In this document: positions 33,292-42,458 of the stretch, piece after piece
Layout of the letters: the number at the start of each line of letters is the position of its first letter
Position numbering within the stretch: the stretch's first letter is position 1
From: Mesorhizobium sp. B2-7-1
GTDB lineage: Bacteria; Pseudomonadota; Alphaproteobacteria; Rhizobiales; Rhizobiaceae
Reading direction: 5' to 3'
Length of the DNA stretch: 42,458 nt
Assembly: GCF_006440735.1 (NCBI RefSeq)
Contig: NZ_VFUA01000056.1
Coordinates: forward strand, 1-42,458
Position numbers and translations under genes: made by a program
The notes under the pieces: generated by a model
The model's input: only the letters and a program-made list of their open reading frames with translations
What the model was told of the DNA's origin: nothing
Database searches by the model: none

Positions 33292-34569
33292 ATGAGCACA
33301 AATCCGGGGAGCACAAATCCTGGGAGCACAAACCCAGGCGGCGACGGGGAATTCGGACGGCAAGGCACAAAGGGCCCGATCGTGCCGAAGACCGCGGCCG
33401 AGGCGTTGCGCCCGGAAGCCGGCACGCCGCCGCCGTCGAAGCGGTCGCGCGCCTCGCGCAGCCAGGTCGTCGTGTTCCTCAATTTCTTCCTCTCCATGGT
33501 CATCCTGGTCGTGCTTGCCTCGGGGGCCGCGCTCTATTTCGGCATGCAGGCTTTCGTCGAGCCCGGTCCGTCCGCCAATGGCGATACTTTCATGATCAAG
33601 CCGAACACCGGCGTCCAGGAGATCGCCGACCAGCTCGAACGCCGCAGCCTGATCAGCGATGCCCGCATCTTCCGGCTCGGCGTGCGCGCCACCGGCAATG
33701 AAACGGCGCTGAAGGCTGGCGAATACGCCATCAAGCCGCGCGCCTCGATGCGCGACATCATGGACCTCTTCAAGAGCGGCAAGTCGGTGATGTACTCGCT
33801 CACCATTCCCGAAGGGCTGACGGTCGAGCAGGCGCTGCAGCGCGTCGCCGATCAGGAGGCGCTTACCGGCGACATGCCGCCGAGCTTGCCGCCGGAGGGC
33901 AGCATTGCCACCGACACGCTGCGCTTCACGCGCGGCGCCACCAGGCAGCAGATGGTCGACAAGCTGGTTGCCGACCAGAAGAAGCTCGTCGACGACGTCT
34001 GGTCGCATCGCGCGCCCGACCTGCCGGTCGCCAACGTCGATGACTTCGTCACGCTGGCTTCCATCGTCGAGAAGGAGACGGGCCGCAGCGACGAGCGCTC
34101 GCGCGTCGCTGCCGTGTTCCTCAATCGCCTGGCCAAGGGCATGCGGCTGCAGTCCGACCCGACCATCATCTACGGCCTGTTCGGCGGCAAGGGAAAGCCG
34201 GCCGACCGGCCGATCTATCAGTCGGACCTCGACAAGCAGACGCCCTACAACACCTACATGATCAAGGGCCTGCCGCCGACGCCGATCGCCAATCCCGGTC
34301 GCGCTGCGCTCGAAGCGGTCGCCAATCCGTCGAAGACCGACGACCTCTATTTCGTCGCCGACGGCAATGGCGGCCATGTCTTTGCCGCGACGTTGGAAGA
34401 GCATAACCAGAATGTCGCCCGCTACCGGGCGCTGCAGAAGAAGCAGGCGGATGCTGCGGCCAAGGCTTCCGGCCAGACGACGGCGCCGGCCGCTCCCGAT
34501 GGCAATGCCGACGGCAATGACGCCGGGGGCAATGGCGACGGCGGCGAGAACGGCGACGCTGCCCAGTAG
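33292..34569 (+). CDS. mltG: endolytic transglycosylase MltG
   Basis: Inner-membrane lytic transglycosylase that cuts new peptidoglycan strands and sets glycan length. It has 425 residues. The N-terminus begins with three copies of STNPG (residues 2-16), then a basic cytoplasmic stretch, one membrane helix (about 59-83), a LysM-like region and the YceG catalytic domain. The SIVEKETG motif (257-264) holds the catalytic Glu (260 or 262), and SDPTIIYGLFG follows. The last 50 residues are an Ala/Gly/Asp/Asn low-complexity tail. It sits between fabF and yicC, a common alphaproteobacterial order linking lipid and wall synthesis. Confidence 0.94.
   Translation: MSTNPGSTNPGSTNPGGDGEFGRQGTKGPIVPKTAAEALRPEAGTPPPSKRSRASRSQVVVFLNFFLSMVILVVLASGAALYFGMQAFVEPGPSANGDTFMIKPNTGVQEIADQLERRSLISDARIFRLGVRATGNETALKAGEYAIKPRASMRDIMDLFKSGKSVMYSLTIPEGLTVEQALQRVADQEALTGDMPPSLPPEGSIATDTLRFTRGATRQQMVDKLVADQKKLVDDVWSHRAPDLPVANVDDFVTLASIVEKETGRSDERSRVAAVFLNRLAKGMRLQSDPTIIYGLFGGKGKPADRPIYQSDLDKQTPYNTYMIKGLPPTPIANPGRAALEAVANPSKTDDLYFVADGNGGHVFAATLEEHNQNVARYRALQKKQADAAAKASGQTTAPAAPDGNADGNDAGGNGDGGENGDAAQ
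33295..33339 (+). repeat. mltG: in-frame 15-base tandem repeat in mltG
   Basis: Three copies of a unit AGCACAAATCCGGGG-like, each coding Ser-Thr-Asn-Pro-Gly, start right after the initiator codon. Units differ at a few third positions. Copy-number change would alter length without a frameshift. Confidence 0.9.
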
Positions 34570-34620
34570 GCTTGCCGCACGCGTCCTTTGACGCGAGGCC
34601 ATATTCATGTTTTGAGGGGG

Positions 34621-34646
34621 CGCCGGCCGATCGTCCGGCGATTTTT
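34621..34646 (+). terminator. likely terminator after mltG
   Basis: The stem CGCCGG / CCGGCG with an eight-base partly paired interior is followed by ATTTTT in the rightward direction, 52 bases after the mltG stop and before yicC. The T-run is short, so termination may be partial. Confidence 0.6.
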
Positions 34647-34703
34647 GGGGCGCGCAGCGCTGGGCCACGTATGCCTTGGCTGCGACAGGGGGACGACAGG
34701 GCA

Positions 34704-35594
34704 ATGAGCCTGCAAAGCATGACCGGTTTTGCGCGGTCCGCCGCCGAAAGCGAGGGCACCTCGATCGCCTGGGAGGTGAAATCGGTGAACGGCAAGAGCG
34801 CCGAGGTGAGGCTGAGGTTGCCGCAGGGGTTCGACCGGCTGGAGACCGCTGTCCGGCAGACCATCCAGAAGCGCTTCGCGCGTGGCAATTTCCAGGCGAC
34901 GTTGAGCATCGGCCGCGCCGTTGCAAGGCAAACCCAGCCGGTGGTCAACGAGGCGTTCCTCAAGGACCTTGCGGGGCTCGCCAAGCGCTTGCAGGAGCAG
35001 TTCGGCACCCACCCCGCCACCGCCGACGGCCTGCTCTCCCTGCGCGGGGTGCTCGACGTCCCGGAGGCCGTCGAGACCGATGAGGAACGGGCCGCTCTCG
35101 ATGCCGCGATCGTGTCGGCGCTCGAGGCAGCGCTCGCCGGCCTCGAGCAGGCGCGCCTCGGCGAGGGTACGGCACTTGGCGCGCTGCTTTCCGGCCATGT
35201 CGACGCCATCGAGGCGCTGACGCTCAAGGCCGAAGCCGACTCCTCGCGCGAGCCCGCCGCGATCCGCGAGCGCATCGCCGAGCAGGTGCGCCTCCTGATG
35301 GATGCTTCGGCCAATCTCGATGCCGCCCGGCTGCACCAGGAAGCGGCCTTCCTCGCCACCAAGGCCGACATCCGCGAGGAGATCGACCGGCTGAAGACGC
35401 ATGTCGCTTCGGCGCGGGCGCTGCTCAAAAGCGGCGGTGCCGTTGGCCGCAAGCTCGATTTTCTGGCCCAGGAATTCAATCGCGAATCGAATACCTTATG
35501 CTCCAAGTCGAACGCCGCCGCGGTCACCGCGATCGGGCTGGAGCTCAAGGCGGTGGTCGACCAGTTTCGCGAGCAGGTCCAGAATCTGGAGTGA
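34704..35594 (+). CDS. yicC: YicC-family endoribonuclease
   Basis: A 296-residue protein of the YicC/YloC family, whose E. coli member is an RNA endonuclease. The frame is open from 34572, but the family hallmark SLQSMTGFARS starts at ATG 34704. Other marks are WEVKSVNGKS, EVRLRLPQGFD and the C-terminal KLDFLAQEFNRESNTLCSKSN. The terminal region with GLELKAVVDQFREQVQNLE is complete. It is five bases from gmk, so the two are cotranscribed and probably translationally coupled, a very common pairing. Confidence 0.94.
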   Translation: MSLQSMTGFARSAAESEGTSIAWEVKSVNGKSAEVRLRLPQGFDRLETAVRQTIQKRFARGNFQATLSIGRAVARQTQPVVNEAFLKDLAGLAKRLQEQFGTHPATADGLLSLRGVLDVPEAVETDEERAALDAAIVSALEAALAGLEQARLGEGTALGALLSGHVDAIEALTLKAEADSSREPAAIRERIAEQVRLLMDASANLDAARLHQEAAFLATKADIREEIDRLKTHVASARALLKSGGAVGRKLDFLAQEFNRESNTLCSKSNAAAVTAIGLELKAVVDQFREQVQNLE

Positions 35595-35599
35595 CGGGA

Positions 35600-36274
<675 letters not shown>

Positions 36275-36313
36275 GGCAGCAGCTCGTTGGCACCTTGGAC
36301 CAAACAAGCCTCA

Positions 36314-36607
36314 TCAGCTGCCCGGTAGCTCATCTGGCCAACGTTGTGCGCCGTGAAGCGCGCGCAGAATTCGAACGGCATTCTCGGTCACTTGATAGGC
36401 GGCGATATACGGGGTTCCGACGATGACAAGCTCTCGGGTTTGCGCAAGCCTGCCGGGCCGGCCGCTCTCGGGAAAGTCCTGAAGGCGGCTTGTCGCCGTG
36501 ATTATCCGCTCGTCTATCGCGATTGCGGCCATAGGATTTTCGGCCTCGATATGCGTGAATATCCCGTCGCGATCCGAAAGCGCCAGGACTGACCAGACGA
36601 TCCTCAA
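36314..36607 (-). CDS. RelE/ParE-family toxin
   Basis: A 97-residue small basic protein of the RelE/ParE toxin superfamily. It includes IVWSVLALSDRDGIFTHI (helix 1 region), a DFPESGRPGRL turn typical of ParE-like toxins, ELVIVGTPYIAAYQV and an ending VRILRALHGAQRWP. The LHGAQRWP tail is a family hallmark. The frame starts with TTG at 36605-36607, overlapping the antitoxin stop by four bases (TTGA), so translation is coupled. ParE-like members poison gyrase and RelE-like ones cleave mRNA; the missing RelE catalytic set leans to ParE-like. Confidence 0.88.
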   Translation of the reverse strand: MRIVWSVLALSDRDGIFTHIEAENPMAAIAIDERIITATSRLQDFPESGRPGRLAQTRELVIVGTPYIAAYQVTENAVRILRALHGAQRWPDELPGS

Positions 36608-36912
36608 GATTTAGCGTTACCGGCCTTGCGACGCGCCGCCGCGCGTCGCTTGGCAAAATGCGCCTCAACTTGTTCGCCCGAAATGTCTGGTCGGGTGTCG
36701 TCGATTGCTTCGCGCACTTTTGCGCGAAACCACGCATCGTGCGCCTCACTCGTTGCGAGCAGATCGATAGGCAACGCGCCCTCGTTGGCGGTTCGGGTAA
36801 GAAGTATACGGACTGCATCCGAAACCGTGAGGCCCATGCTTTCGAGCACCGCGGAGGCCCGATCCCGGATTTCGGCGTCGATACGCGTCTGGACAAGTGC
36901 GTTCGTTGGCAT
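36604..36912 (-). CDS. RelB/DinJ-family antitoxin
   Basis: About 102 residues from ATG 36912, chosen over 36942 because AAAGGAGG stands directly before it. The N-terminal ribbon-helix-helix (ALVQTRIDAEIRDRASAVLESMGLTVSDAVRILL) marks RelB/DinJ proteins and would bind the operator DNA. The C-terminal half (FRAKVREAIDDTRPDISGEQ) should bind the toxin, and it ends with a basic tail RRAAARRKAG. It precedes the toxin with a four-base overlap. The pair is inserted between gmk and rsmA and is less GC-biased than neighbours, suggesting transfer. Confidence 0.88.
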   Translation of the reverse strand: MPTNALVQTRIDAEIRDRASAVLESMGLTVSDAVRILLTRTANEGALPIDLLATSEAHDAWFRAKVREAIDDTRPDISGEQVEAHFAKRRAAARRKAGNAKS

Positions 36913-36935
36913 GGCAACCTCCTTTGCCATATTGT

Positions 36936-36943
36936 AATGCATT
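36936..36943. promoter_or_regulatory. possible toxin-antitoxin operator
   Basis: The palindrome AATGCATT lies about 24 bases before the antitoxin start in an AT-rich promoter-like patch. RelB-type antitoxins bind such inverted sites. A single short palindrome is weak evidence. Confidence 0.35.
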
Positions 36944-36993
36944 TGAATGACGATTGCCAGCGCAGCCTTCCTTTCCCGTCCACCGAAAAAGAA

Positions 36994-37839
36994 CTACATC
37001 GCGTTCGTCAGCCTGACGAACTCCTCCACGCTGAGCGTTTCGGCCCGCCGCGTCGGGTCGATGCCGGCACGCGTGAGCAAGGCTTCGCCGCCCAGGCTCT
37101 TCACGCTTTGCCTGAGCATCTTGCGGCGCTGGCCGAAGGCCGCCTCGGTGACGCGGCCGAGCTTTTTGCCGTCCACGGGCAGGGGAGACTGCCGTGGCAC
37201 CAGATGCACCACGGAGGAAGTGACCTTCGGCGGCGGTGTGAATGCCTGCGGCGGCACGTCGAACGCGATCCTCGCCTCGGTGCGCCAGCCGGCCAGCACG
37301 CCGAGCCGGCCATAGGCGTCGCTGCCCGGATCCGCGGTAATGCGCTCCGCCACCTCGCGCTGGAACATCAGCGTCAGCGACTGGTAGAAGGGGGGCCAGT
37401 CGGCCACCGTCAGCCAGCGGATCAGAAGCTCGGTGCCGATGTTGTAGGGCAGATTGGCAACGATCTTCACCGGCGCGCCGTTCGCGGTGTCGGCAAGTGC
37501 TGCAAAATCCGTTTTCAGAGCATCGCCGGCAATGACCTCGAGGCGGCCGGGATAGTGGCTGGAGACCTCGGCCAGCGCTTCCAGGCAGCGCTCGTCGCGC
37601 TCGATGGCGATCACGCGCCGCGCGCCGTTGAAGAGCAGCGCCCGCGTTAGCCCGCCTGGGCCCGGACCGACCTCGATCACCGTCGCCTCGCCGAGATCGC
37701 CGGCCGCGCGCGCGATCTTGCCTGTCAGGTTCAGGTCGAGCAGGAAATTCTGCCCAAGCGCCTTCTTGGCCTGCAGGCCGTGCCGCTCGATCACCTCGCG
37801 CAGCGCCGGCAACCCGTCGATCGTGGTGCGTCCGCTCAA
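36994..37839 (-). CDS. rsmA: 16S rRNA dimethyladenosine transferase
   Basis: Dimethylates the two adjacent adenosines in helix 45 of 16S rRNA late in 30S assembly (KsgA). It has 281 residues. LGQNFLLD (28-35), the SAM site VIEVGPGPGGLTRALL (54-69) and the catalytic NLPY (129-132) are intact. The C-terminal domain includes PRQSPLP and the ending LSVEEFVRLTNAM. It follows pdxA by seven bases on the same strand. The order lptD-surA-pdxA-rsmA is conserved widely in Proteobacteria. A toxin-antitoxin pair follows. Confidence 0.96.
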   Translation of the reverse strand: MSGRTTIDGLPALREVIERHGLQAKKALGQNFLLDLNLTGKIARAAGDLGEATVIEVGPGPGGLTRALLFNGARRVIAIERDERCLEALAEVSSHYPGRLEVIAGDALKTDFAALADTANGAPVKIVANLPYNIGTELLIRWLTVADWPPFYQSLTLMFQREVAERITADPGSDAYGRLGVLAGWRTEARIAFDVPPQAFTPPPKVTSSVVHLVPRQSPLPVDGKKLGRVTEAAFGQRRKMLRQSVKSLGGEALLTRAGIDPTRRAETLSVEEFVRLTNAM

Positions 37840-37846
37840 TGGATCC

Positions 37847-38881
37847 TCACGCGGCCGCCATCTGCCGGCCGCTGTCGGCGAGCCGGCGCGCCAGCCTCAG
37901 CGCGGCGATCAGGCTGTCGGCGCGCGCGATACCTTTGCCGGCGATGTCGAAGGCCGTGCCATGGTCGGGCGAGGTGCGGATGAAAGGCAGGCCCAGCGTC
38001 ACGTTCACCGCTTCGTCGAAGGCCAAAGTCTTGGCCGGTATCAGCGCCTGGTCGTGATACATGCACAGCGCAGCGTCATAGGCGGCGCGCGCCCGCGGAT
38101 GGAACATCGTGTCGGCCGGCAGCGGTCCGATCGCGTCGATGCCTTCCGCTTTCAACATCTCGACGGCCGGGGCGACGATGGCAATGTCCTCCAGGCCCAT
38201 GGCGCCGCCTTCGCCGGCATGCGGGTTGAGCCCGGCGATCGCAAGCCTGGGCCGCGAGATGCCGAAACGGCTCTTGAGATCGGCGGCGGTGATGCGCGCG
38301 GTGGCAATGATCAGTTCCGTCGTCAGTACCTTTGGCACGTCGGCCAAGGCGATGTGGATGGTCACGGGGACGGTGCGCAGATCCGGTCCGGCCAGCAGCA
38401 TTACCGGCGTCACGTCGCTGCCGGTGTGGCGCGAGGCCAGATGCGCCAGATATTCGGTGTGGCCGGGAAAGCCGAATCCGGCATCATAGAGCGGCTTCTT
38501 GGCGATCGGGCAGGTGACCACAGCGGCGGCGCGGCCGGCCAGACAGTCGGCGACGGCGCGGTCGATGGCCTCGATCGTGCCGGCGGCGTTGGCCGGATCC
38601 GGTTGTCCCGGGCTGTCGACGTGGCGCGCCTCGAGCGGCACGACAGGCAGAGCCCGGGCAAAGTGATGCGCCGCCTGTCCCGGCAGCGTCTCGGCAATCG
38701 TGATGTTCGCGCCGACGAGGCGGGCGCGGGCTTCGATCAGCGCGGGGTCGGCGATGAGATAGAAGGGCGGCACGCCGGCACTGTCGCCTGCCTGCCAGGC
38801 GGCGATGGCGATTTCGGGCCCGATGCCCGAGGGGTCGCCGACGCTGAGCGCAAGCGGGGCATCGGTCTTCTGCACACTCAT
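37847..38881 (-). CDS. pdxA: 4-hydroxythreonine-4-phosphate dehydrogenase
   Basis: NAD-dependent oxidation step of the deoxyxylulose-5-phosphate-dependent pyridoxal phosphate pathway. It has 344 residues. The opening LALSVGDPSGIGPEI, TCPIAKKPL, the metal-site FPGHTEYLA, MYHDQALIPAKTL and the ending region PDHGTAFDIAGKG are all present, with the three metal-binding histidines in GHTE, YHDQ and PDHG. It is seven bases before rsmA and 69 bases after surA. Cytoplasmic, dimeric in the family. Confidence 0.96.
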   Translation of the reverse strand: MSVQKTDAPLALSVGDPSGIGPEIAIAAWQAGDSAGVPPFYLIADPALIEARARLVGANITIAETLPGQAAHHFARALPVVPLEARHVDSPGQPDPANAAGTIEAIDRAVADCLAGRAAAVVTCPIAKKPLYDAGFGFPGHTEYLAHLASRHTGSDVTPVMLLAGPDLRTVPVTIHIALADVPKVLTTELIIATARITAADLKSRFGISRPRLAIAGLNPHAGEGGAMGLEDIAIVAPAVEMLKAEGIDAIGPLPADTMFHPRARAAYDAALCMYHDQALIPAKTLAFDEAVNVTLGLPFIRTSPDHGTAFDIAGKGIARADSLIAALRLARRLADSGRQMAAA

Positions 38882-38950
38882 GCCAGTTCGCGGATCAGGC
38901 CGCTCATGGCTTGGGCGAACTTGCTGCTGTGTCGAGACACGCTTGTCGCT

Positions 38951-39874
38951 CTAGCGCTCGACGATCTTGGCCTTCTGGCGCAATTCGGCGACATACTTCT
39001 TGCTGAGTTCTTCGGCGTCCTTGTCGCTGCTGCCTTCGGCCTGGAACACCGTCTGCGCGGCCTTGTCGTCGGAAACCTCGCGCGAGGAGCAGATGCCGAT
39101 GAATTCGACGCCGCGCTCTGTCTCGCGGGTCGGCGTCGCGCCGCCGGCCTTGGTCGCCTTGATCTGCTCGGCCCAGTCGGACGGCAATTGCGGCGCCAGA
39201 AACCGGCCGAGATCGCGCACGGTGACGTCGAGCAAGCCCTTGGCAAACTCGCGCGTGGTGTTGCAGCCGTTGAAGCGGGCGCGCATGGCGTCCGCTTCGC
39301 GCTTGCGTTTGGCGAGCGTGGCGGCGCGCTCCGATGCCGGCACCACGAAGATCACCTGCTGCAGCATGTATTCCGTCGCGGTCGGCTTGGCGCCGCCCTT
39401 GTCGAGCATGCGCCGCACGGCGTCCTGCTCGGTCACCGAGCCGCCTTCGCCGGAGCGGTAGCGTGCGCTGAGCGCCTGGTTCCAGGCCATCTGGGCGCGG
39501 ATGAATTCCTTGAAATGCTCCTTGGTGACGCCCGATTGCGCCATGATCGCGTCCAGTTTCGCCAGCGGCATCTTGTTGCCTGAGGCAAAGCGCTGGTAGG
39601 CAGCGTCGACCTGCTGATCGCTGATGCGGATGCCGAGCCGCTTGGCCTCCGCCAGCCGCAGCGTCTGGTCGATCATCTCCTCCTTGGCATCGCCCTTCTT
39701 GTGCTGCAGCTTGAAGAAGGCGGCCCGGTGCGCGATGTCGCCGGAGGTGATCGGTATGCCGTTGACGACATACTTGATCTCAGCGGCGAAAGCGGGCTGC
39801 ACGGCAGCCGTGACCGAAACCGAGGCCGCCGCCACCAGAAGCGCGAATCCCGCTGAAAACAGGTATTTCCTCAT
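38951..39874 (-). CDS. surA: SurA-like periplasmic chaperone
   Basis: Periplasmic chaperone for outer-membrane proteins. It has 307 residues from ATG 39874 (GGGAAGGCA upstream; 39901 is the alternative). The signal peptide ends near PAFAAE. The SurA N-terminal domain is clear: EIKYVVNGIPITSGDIAHRAAFFKLQ, EMIDQTLRLAEAKRLGI, then AKLDAIMAQSGVTKEHF. The region after about residue 165 (TEYMLQQVIFVVP...) is a single, diverged parvulin-like domain, so it is shorter than E. coli SurA, which has two. It follows lptD, its main client in E. coli, and precedes pdxA. Confidence 0.9.
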   Translation of the reverse strand: MRKYLFSAGFALLVAAASVSVTAAVQPAFAAEIKYVVNGIPITSGDIAHRAAFFKLQHKKGDAKEEMIDQTLRLAEAKRLGIRISDQQVDAAYQRFASGNKMPLAKLDAIMAQSGVTKEHFKEFIRAQMAWNQALSARYRSGEGGSVTEQDAVRRMLDKGGAKPTATEYMLQQVIFVVPASERAATLAKRKREADAMRARFNGCNTTREFAKGLLDVTVRDLGRFLAPQLPSDWAEQIKATKAGGATPTRETERGVEFIGICSSREVSDDKAAQTVFQAEGSSDKDAEELSKKYVAELRQKAKIVER

Positions 39875-40096
39875 CTTGCCTTCCCAATTTTTCCCCACCA
39901 CGACGGCATCGCGCGTCCTCCGAACGCCTGCACGATGCAGTCGACCCCATGCCCGTCCTATGCGGCGAAACGATGTCGCCGGCGCATGACGCCGAGAATC
40001 GAGCCTATACTCAAGGGATCGCGCGTCAAATCAAGGCCCAAGCACCATGAGCGCCCGGAACGGCGCACGGCTCCGAGTCCATGCGCGCAGTCGTGG

Positions 40097-42458
40097 TCAC
40101 TGAATGGTATCGACCGAGCTTGTTGACGAGCCGAAATCGCCGAGCGTGCGGAACGACAGGTTGAAACCGATGTTCTGCGACACTTCCTTGGTGACGGTGT
40201 CACGCGTCTGCGAATACGTCATGATGTAAGTGAAGCAGGAATCGTTATAGGCGAACCCGACACCGTCCTTGACCAGCACATTTGTCTCGATGTCGTAGGT
40301 ACCGGTGCCGAACAGCCGCCAGTTCTGCGCCAGATGCGTCGAGGCGCCGAGCGTGAGCTCGTGACGGTCGGTGGTGAAGCCATAGAGCGGCTGCGCCTCG
40401 ATGAAGGCATATTTGGCGCTGAGCGATATCGGCAGGCTGGAATAGGCAGCCTTCACTTCGGCGCGCCTGACCTCCCAAGTCTGCTCGTCGAAACGACTGC
40501 TCAGCGAGCCGGAGAAACCGCTTGGGCTGTTGAAACCGACCAGGCCGACATAGTCCGAGGTCCGCTTATCCAGGCCGGACTCGGCCCCGACATTCACGAG
40601 ATCGGGTGCGGCAAAGGAGTTTTCGCCGGCAAGCTGGTAGGACTGACCGAAAATAGCGTTCGTGGCCCAGCCATTGTCATAGGCGCCCGAGTAACGGAAG
40701 CCGACATTGGCGCGCGTGCCGCCTTCGATGCGGTCATAGCCCGAGAATTTATCACGCTCGAACAGCGTGGTGGCATCGAAGACGAAGCTCTGCGCGTCTT
40801 CGTTAGGAATGGCCAGCCCGCCGACATATTGCTCGTTCGGACGCACGAAGACCTGCGCCGTCGGCTCCAGGATATGGCTGGAGCTGGGCATCGAGAACAG
40901 CAGCGGCCAACGCGCCTCGAGGCCAAGGGTGGCCATGTAGCGGGCAAGCGACGAGCGCATGTCGACGTCCTGGCCGAGATTCGTCGCCATCTGGTTGACG
41001 GCATCGAGCGAAGCCGAATTGGCGTTGACATAGCCGGTGTCGCCACGCAACGCGAGCAATGGCGTCAATTGCAGGCCGCCATCGGTGGTGAAGGTGCGCT
41101 TCCATTCGGCTTCCGCGCTCAGCCGGCTCGACTCGCCTTCGATACCGCGCACATTGTTGATGGAATCGGGATTCTTGATATCCGCGAGCACGGCGTCTAG
41201 CCGGTTGCGGCTGATCACGCGTGCGTTGACGTTGAACGACAGCTGGCCGCCGGCCACCGACGTGTCCGGGATATAGGCGTAGTCGAGCGACGGCAGCACC
41301 CAGGGCTGCTTGGCGGCGCGCGCCGTCGGGTCGCTGGAGAGCGTGTCTTCCTGCACCTCGAAGCGCATGGCGCGGACGTCGAAATAATTGCGGTCGCTCA
41401 AGCCCGTCAGATAGATCGACGACTGGTGGACGAGATCGCTGTAGCCGTCGATGTTGTAGGTGCGCGAGAATTCCTTGTCGGTCTGCAACAGCACGTCCCA
41501 GCCGAAATTCCAGCGCTCGTTGATGGCGAACTGGCCCTTGGTGCCCATCATGCCGCGGAACTTGTTCGGATCGTTGGGTGCGCCGGAATTCACATTATGG
41601 CCGGCGGAATCGATGAACGCGTCGGGATCCTGCTGGTTGATGCCGGCGATCTTCAGCGTGTACTGGCCGTTGTTGAAGCGCTGGCGCCACTCGGCCTCGC
41701 CGAGGAAGCCTTGCTTGGTATAGCCGCTGCCGGTGACGGTCAGGTCATAGGTCGGAGACAGGGCGAAATAATAGGGGACTTTGACGCCGACGCCGAGATG
41801 GTTGTTGTAGACGATGCCGGGGATCAGGAAGCCGCTCTTGCGCTTCACCGTCGGGTCGGCGATCTCGAAGGCCGGCAGGTAGGCAAGCGGGAAGCCGAAG
41901 AATTCGAAATTCGAGTTCTCGAAGCGGACCGTCTTCTTCTCGCCGTTCCAGATGATCTTTCGCGCCTTGACGCGCCAGGTCGGCGCTTTGTCGGGCTTGT
42001 CCTCGCAAGGTTCGCAGGCGGTGTAGACGCCGTTGTGGAAGGTGGTGAGCACGCCGCCCATGCGCTCGGCGCTCTCGGCGGCGAAATAAGCCTTGTCGAT
42101 CGTCTCGACGCGCAGCGCGTTGAGAAAACCGTCGGCGAAATCGTCGGTGATGTCGATATGGTCGGAATTGACCTTGGTGCCGTCGCTGTTGATCAACTCG
42201 ACGGCGCCGCTGGCAACGAGGCGCTTGGTGTCGCGGTTGTACACCACACGCTGGGCGACCAGCTTGTTGCCGCCATAGTCGATCTGCACGCCGCCGACAG
42301 CCGTCACCGTATGCTTGTCGTTGTCATAGACGAGCGTATCGGCGGCCAGCAGCATCTGCGTGCCGGAAGGGACGGACTTGGCAGCGATGGTCTGCGCCAG
42401 CGCGGGTGCCGTCGGCCCCGCACACGCGAACAGACATGCCAAGGCGGTCGCCCCATAG
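40097..42458 (-). CDS. lptD: LPS-assembly protein LptD (5' end outside the window)
   Basis: Outer-membrane barrel that places lipopolysaccharide on the cell surface together with LptE. About 786 residues are visible, and the true start lies beyond the right edge: the frame is open to the end, and the visible N-terminus is the hydrophobic part of a signal peptide ending PALAQ. The LptA-like domain (VYDNDKHTVTAVGGVQIDYGG) comes first. A CEPCEDKPDKAPTW motif and a late Cys (DSCFTYI) supply the cysteines expected for disulfide bonding. The barrel follows, to a C-terminus FGSSTSSVDTIQ. surA follows 222 bases downstream. Confidence 0.95.
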   Translation of the reverse strand, partial: YGATALACLFACAGPTAPALAQTIAAKSVPSGTQMLLAADTLVYDNDKHTVTAVGGVQIDYGGNKLVAQRVVYNRDTKRLVASGAVELINSDGTKVNSDHIDITDDFADGFLNALRVETIDKAYFAAESAERMGGVLTTFHNGVYTACEPCEDKPDKAPTWRVKARKIIWNGEKKTVRFENSNFEFFGFPLAYLPAFEIADPTVKRKSGFLIPGIVYNNHLGVGVKVPYYFALSPTYDLTVTGSGYTKQGFLGEAEWRQRFNNGQYTLKIAGINQQDPDAFIDSAGHNVNSGAPNDPNKFRGMMGTKGQFAINERWNFGWDVLLQTDKEFSRTYNIDGYSDLVHQSSIYLTGLSDRNYFDVRAMRFEVQEDTLSSDPTARAAKQPWVLPSLDYAYIPDTSVAGGQLSFNVNARVISRNRLDAVLADIKNPDSINNVRGIEGESSRLSAEAEWKRTFTTDGGLQLTPLLALRGDTGYVNANSASLDAVNQMATNLGQDVDMRSSLARYMATLGLEARWPLLFSMPSSSHILEPTAQVFVRPNEQYVGGLAIPNEDAQSFVFDATTLFERDKFSGYDRIEGGTRANVGFRYSGAYDNGWATNAIFGQSYQLAGENSFAAPDLVNVGAESGLDKRTSDYVGLVGFNSPSGFSGSLSSRFDEQTWEVRRAEVKAAYSSLPISLSAKYAFIEAQPLYGFTTDRHELTLGASTHLAQNWRLFGTGTYDIETNVLVKDGVGFAYNDSCFTYIMTYSQTRDTVTKEVSQNIGFNLSFRTLGDFGSSTSSVDTIQ

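Noticed and set aside
37604..39583. A 659-codon frame antisense to rsmA, pdxA and surA
   Set aside because: It spans three conserved genes and is rich in Arg, Gly and Ala without motifs.

Overview
The window is a stretch of high-GC (mostly around 60-67% by eye) alphaproteobacterial chromosome, most like Mesorhizobium or a close relative in the Hyphomicrobiales. The evidence is the core gene orders rpsF-rpsR-rplI, dnaB/radA/cvpA/purF, fabD-fabG-acpP-fabF-mltG-yicC-gmk and lptD-surA-pdxA-rsmA, together with several families of short palindromic intergenic repeats of the rhizobial kind. There are no rRNA, tRNA, CRISPR or insertion-sequence genes that I can support.

Left part (1-10.8 kb), mostly accessory: two tandem EamA-type drug/metabolite transporters; an AT-richer orphan gene whose C-terminal half looks like an Apea/HEPN domain; a secreted S10-type serine carboxypeptidase; a LuxR-type regulator; a likely polyamine operon (agmatine deiminase, then a PotF-like binding protein); an OsmC-like protein; a small orphan; a secreted lectin-like protein; and a short-chain dehydrogenase.

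Middle (10.8-21.2 kb), leftward housekeeping genes: purF, cvpA, radA, dnaB, an Rsm22-like methyltransferase with four cysteines, a YnfA-like membrane protein, cyclopropane fatty acid synthase, and rplI, rpsR, rpsF. Intergenic palindromes are concentrated here. One of them supplies the stop codon of ynfA, and the cfa terminator abuts the ynfA start codon.

Next (21.2-29.2 kb), accessory: an orphan TadG/VWA surface protein, a four-helix membrane protein, a quinone-oxidoreductase-like enzyme divergent from a MocR-type PLP regulator with operator-like inverted repeats between them, and an LtaS-like membrane phosphoglycerol transferase/sulfatase.

Right part (29.4-42.5 kb): the fatty-acid synthesis cluster and mltG-yicC-gmk run rightward. 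They converge on a leftward block made of lptD (cut by the right edge), surA, pdxA and rsmA, followed by an inserted RelB/RelE-like toxin-antitoxin pair. This block combines lipid supply, outer-membrane assembly and cell-wall processing. I saw no clear multi-gene novel system. The best candidates for new biology are the HEPN-like orphan, a small AT-rich frame between fabD and fabG, and the way mobile palindromes have reshaped gene ends.
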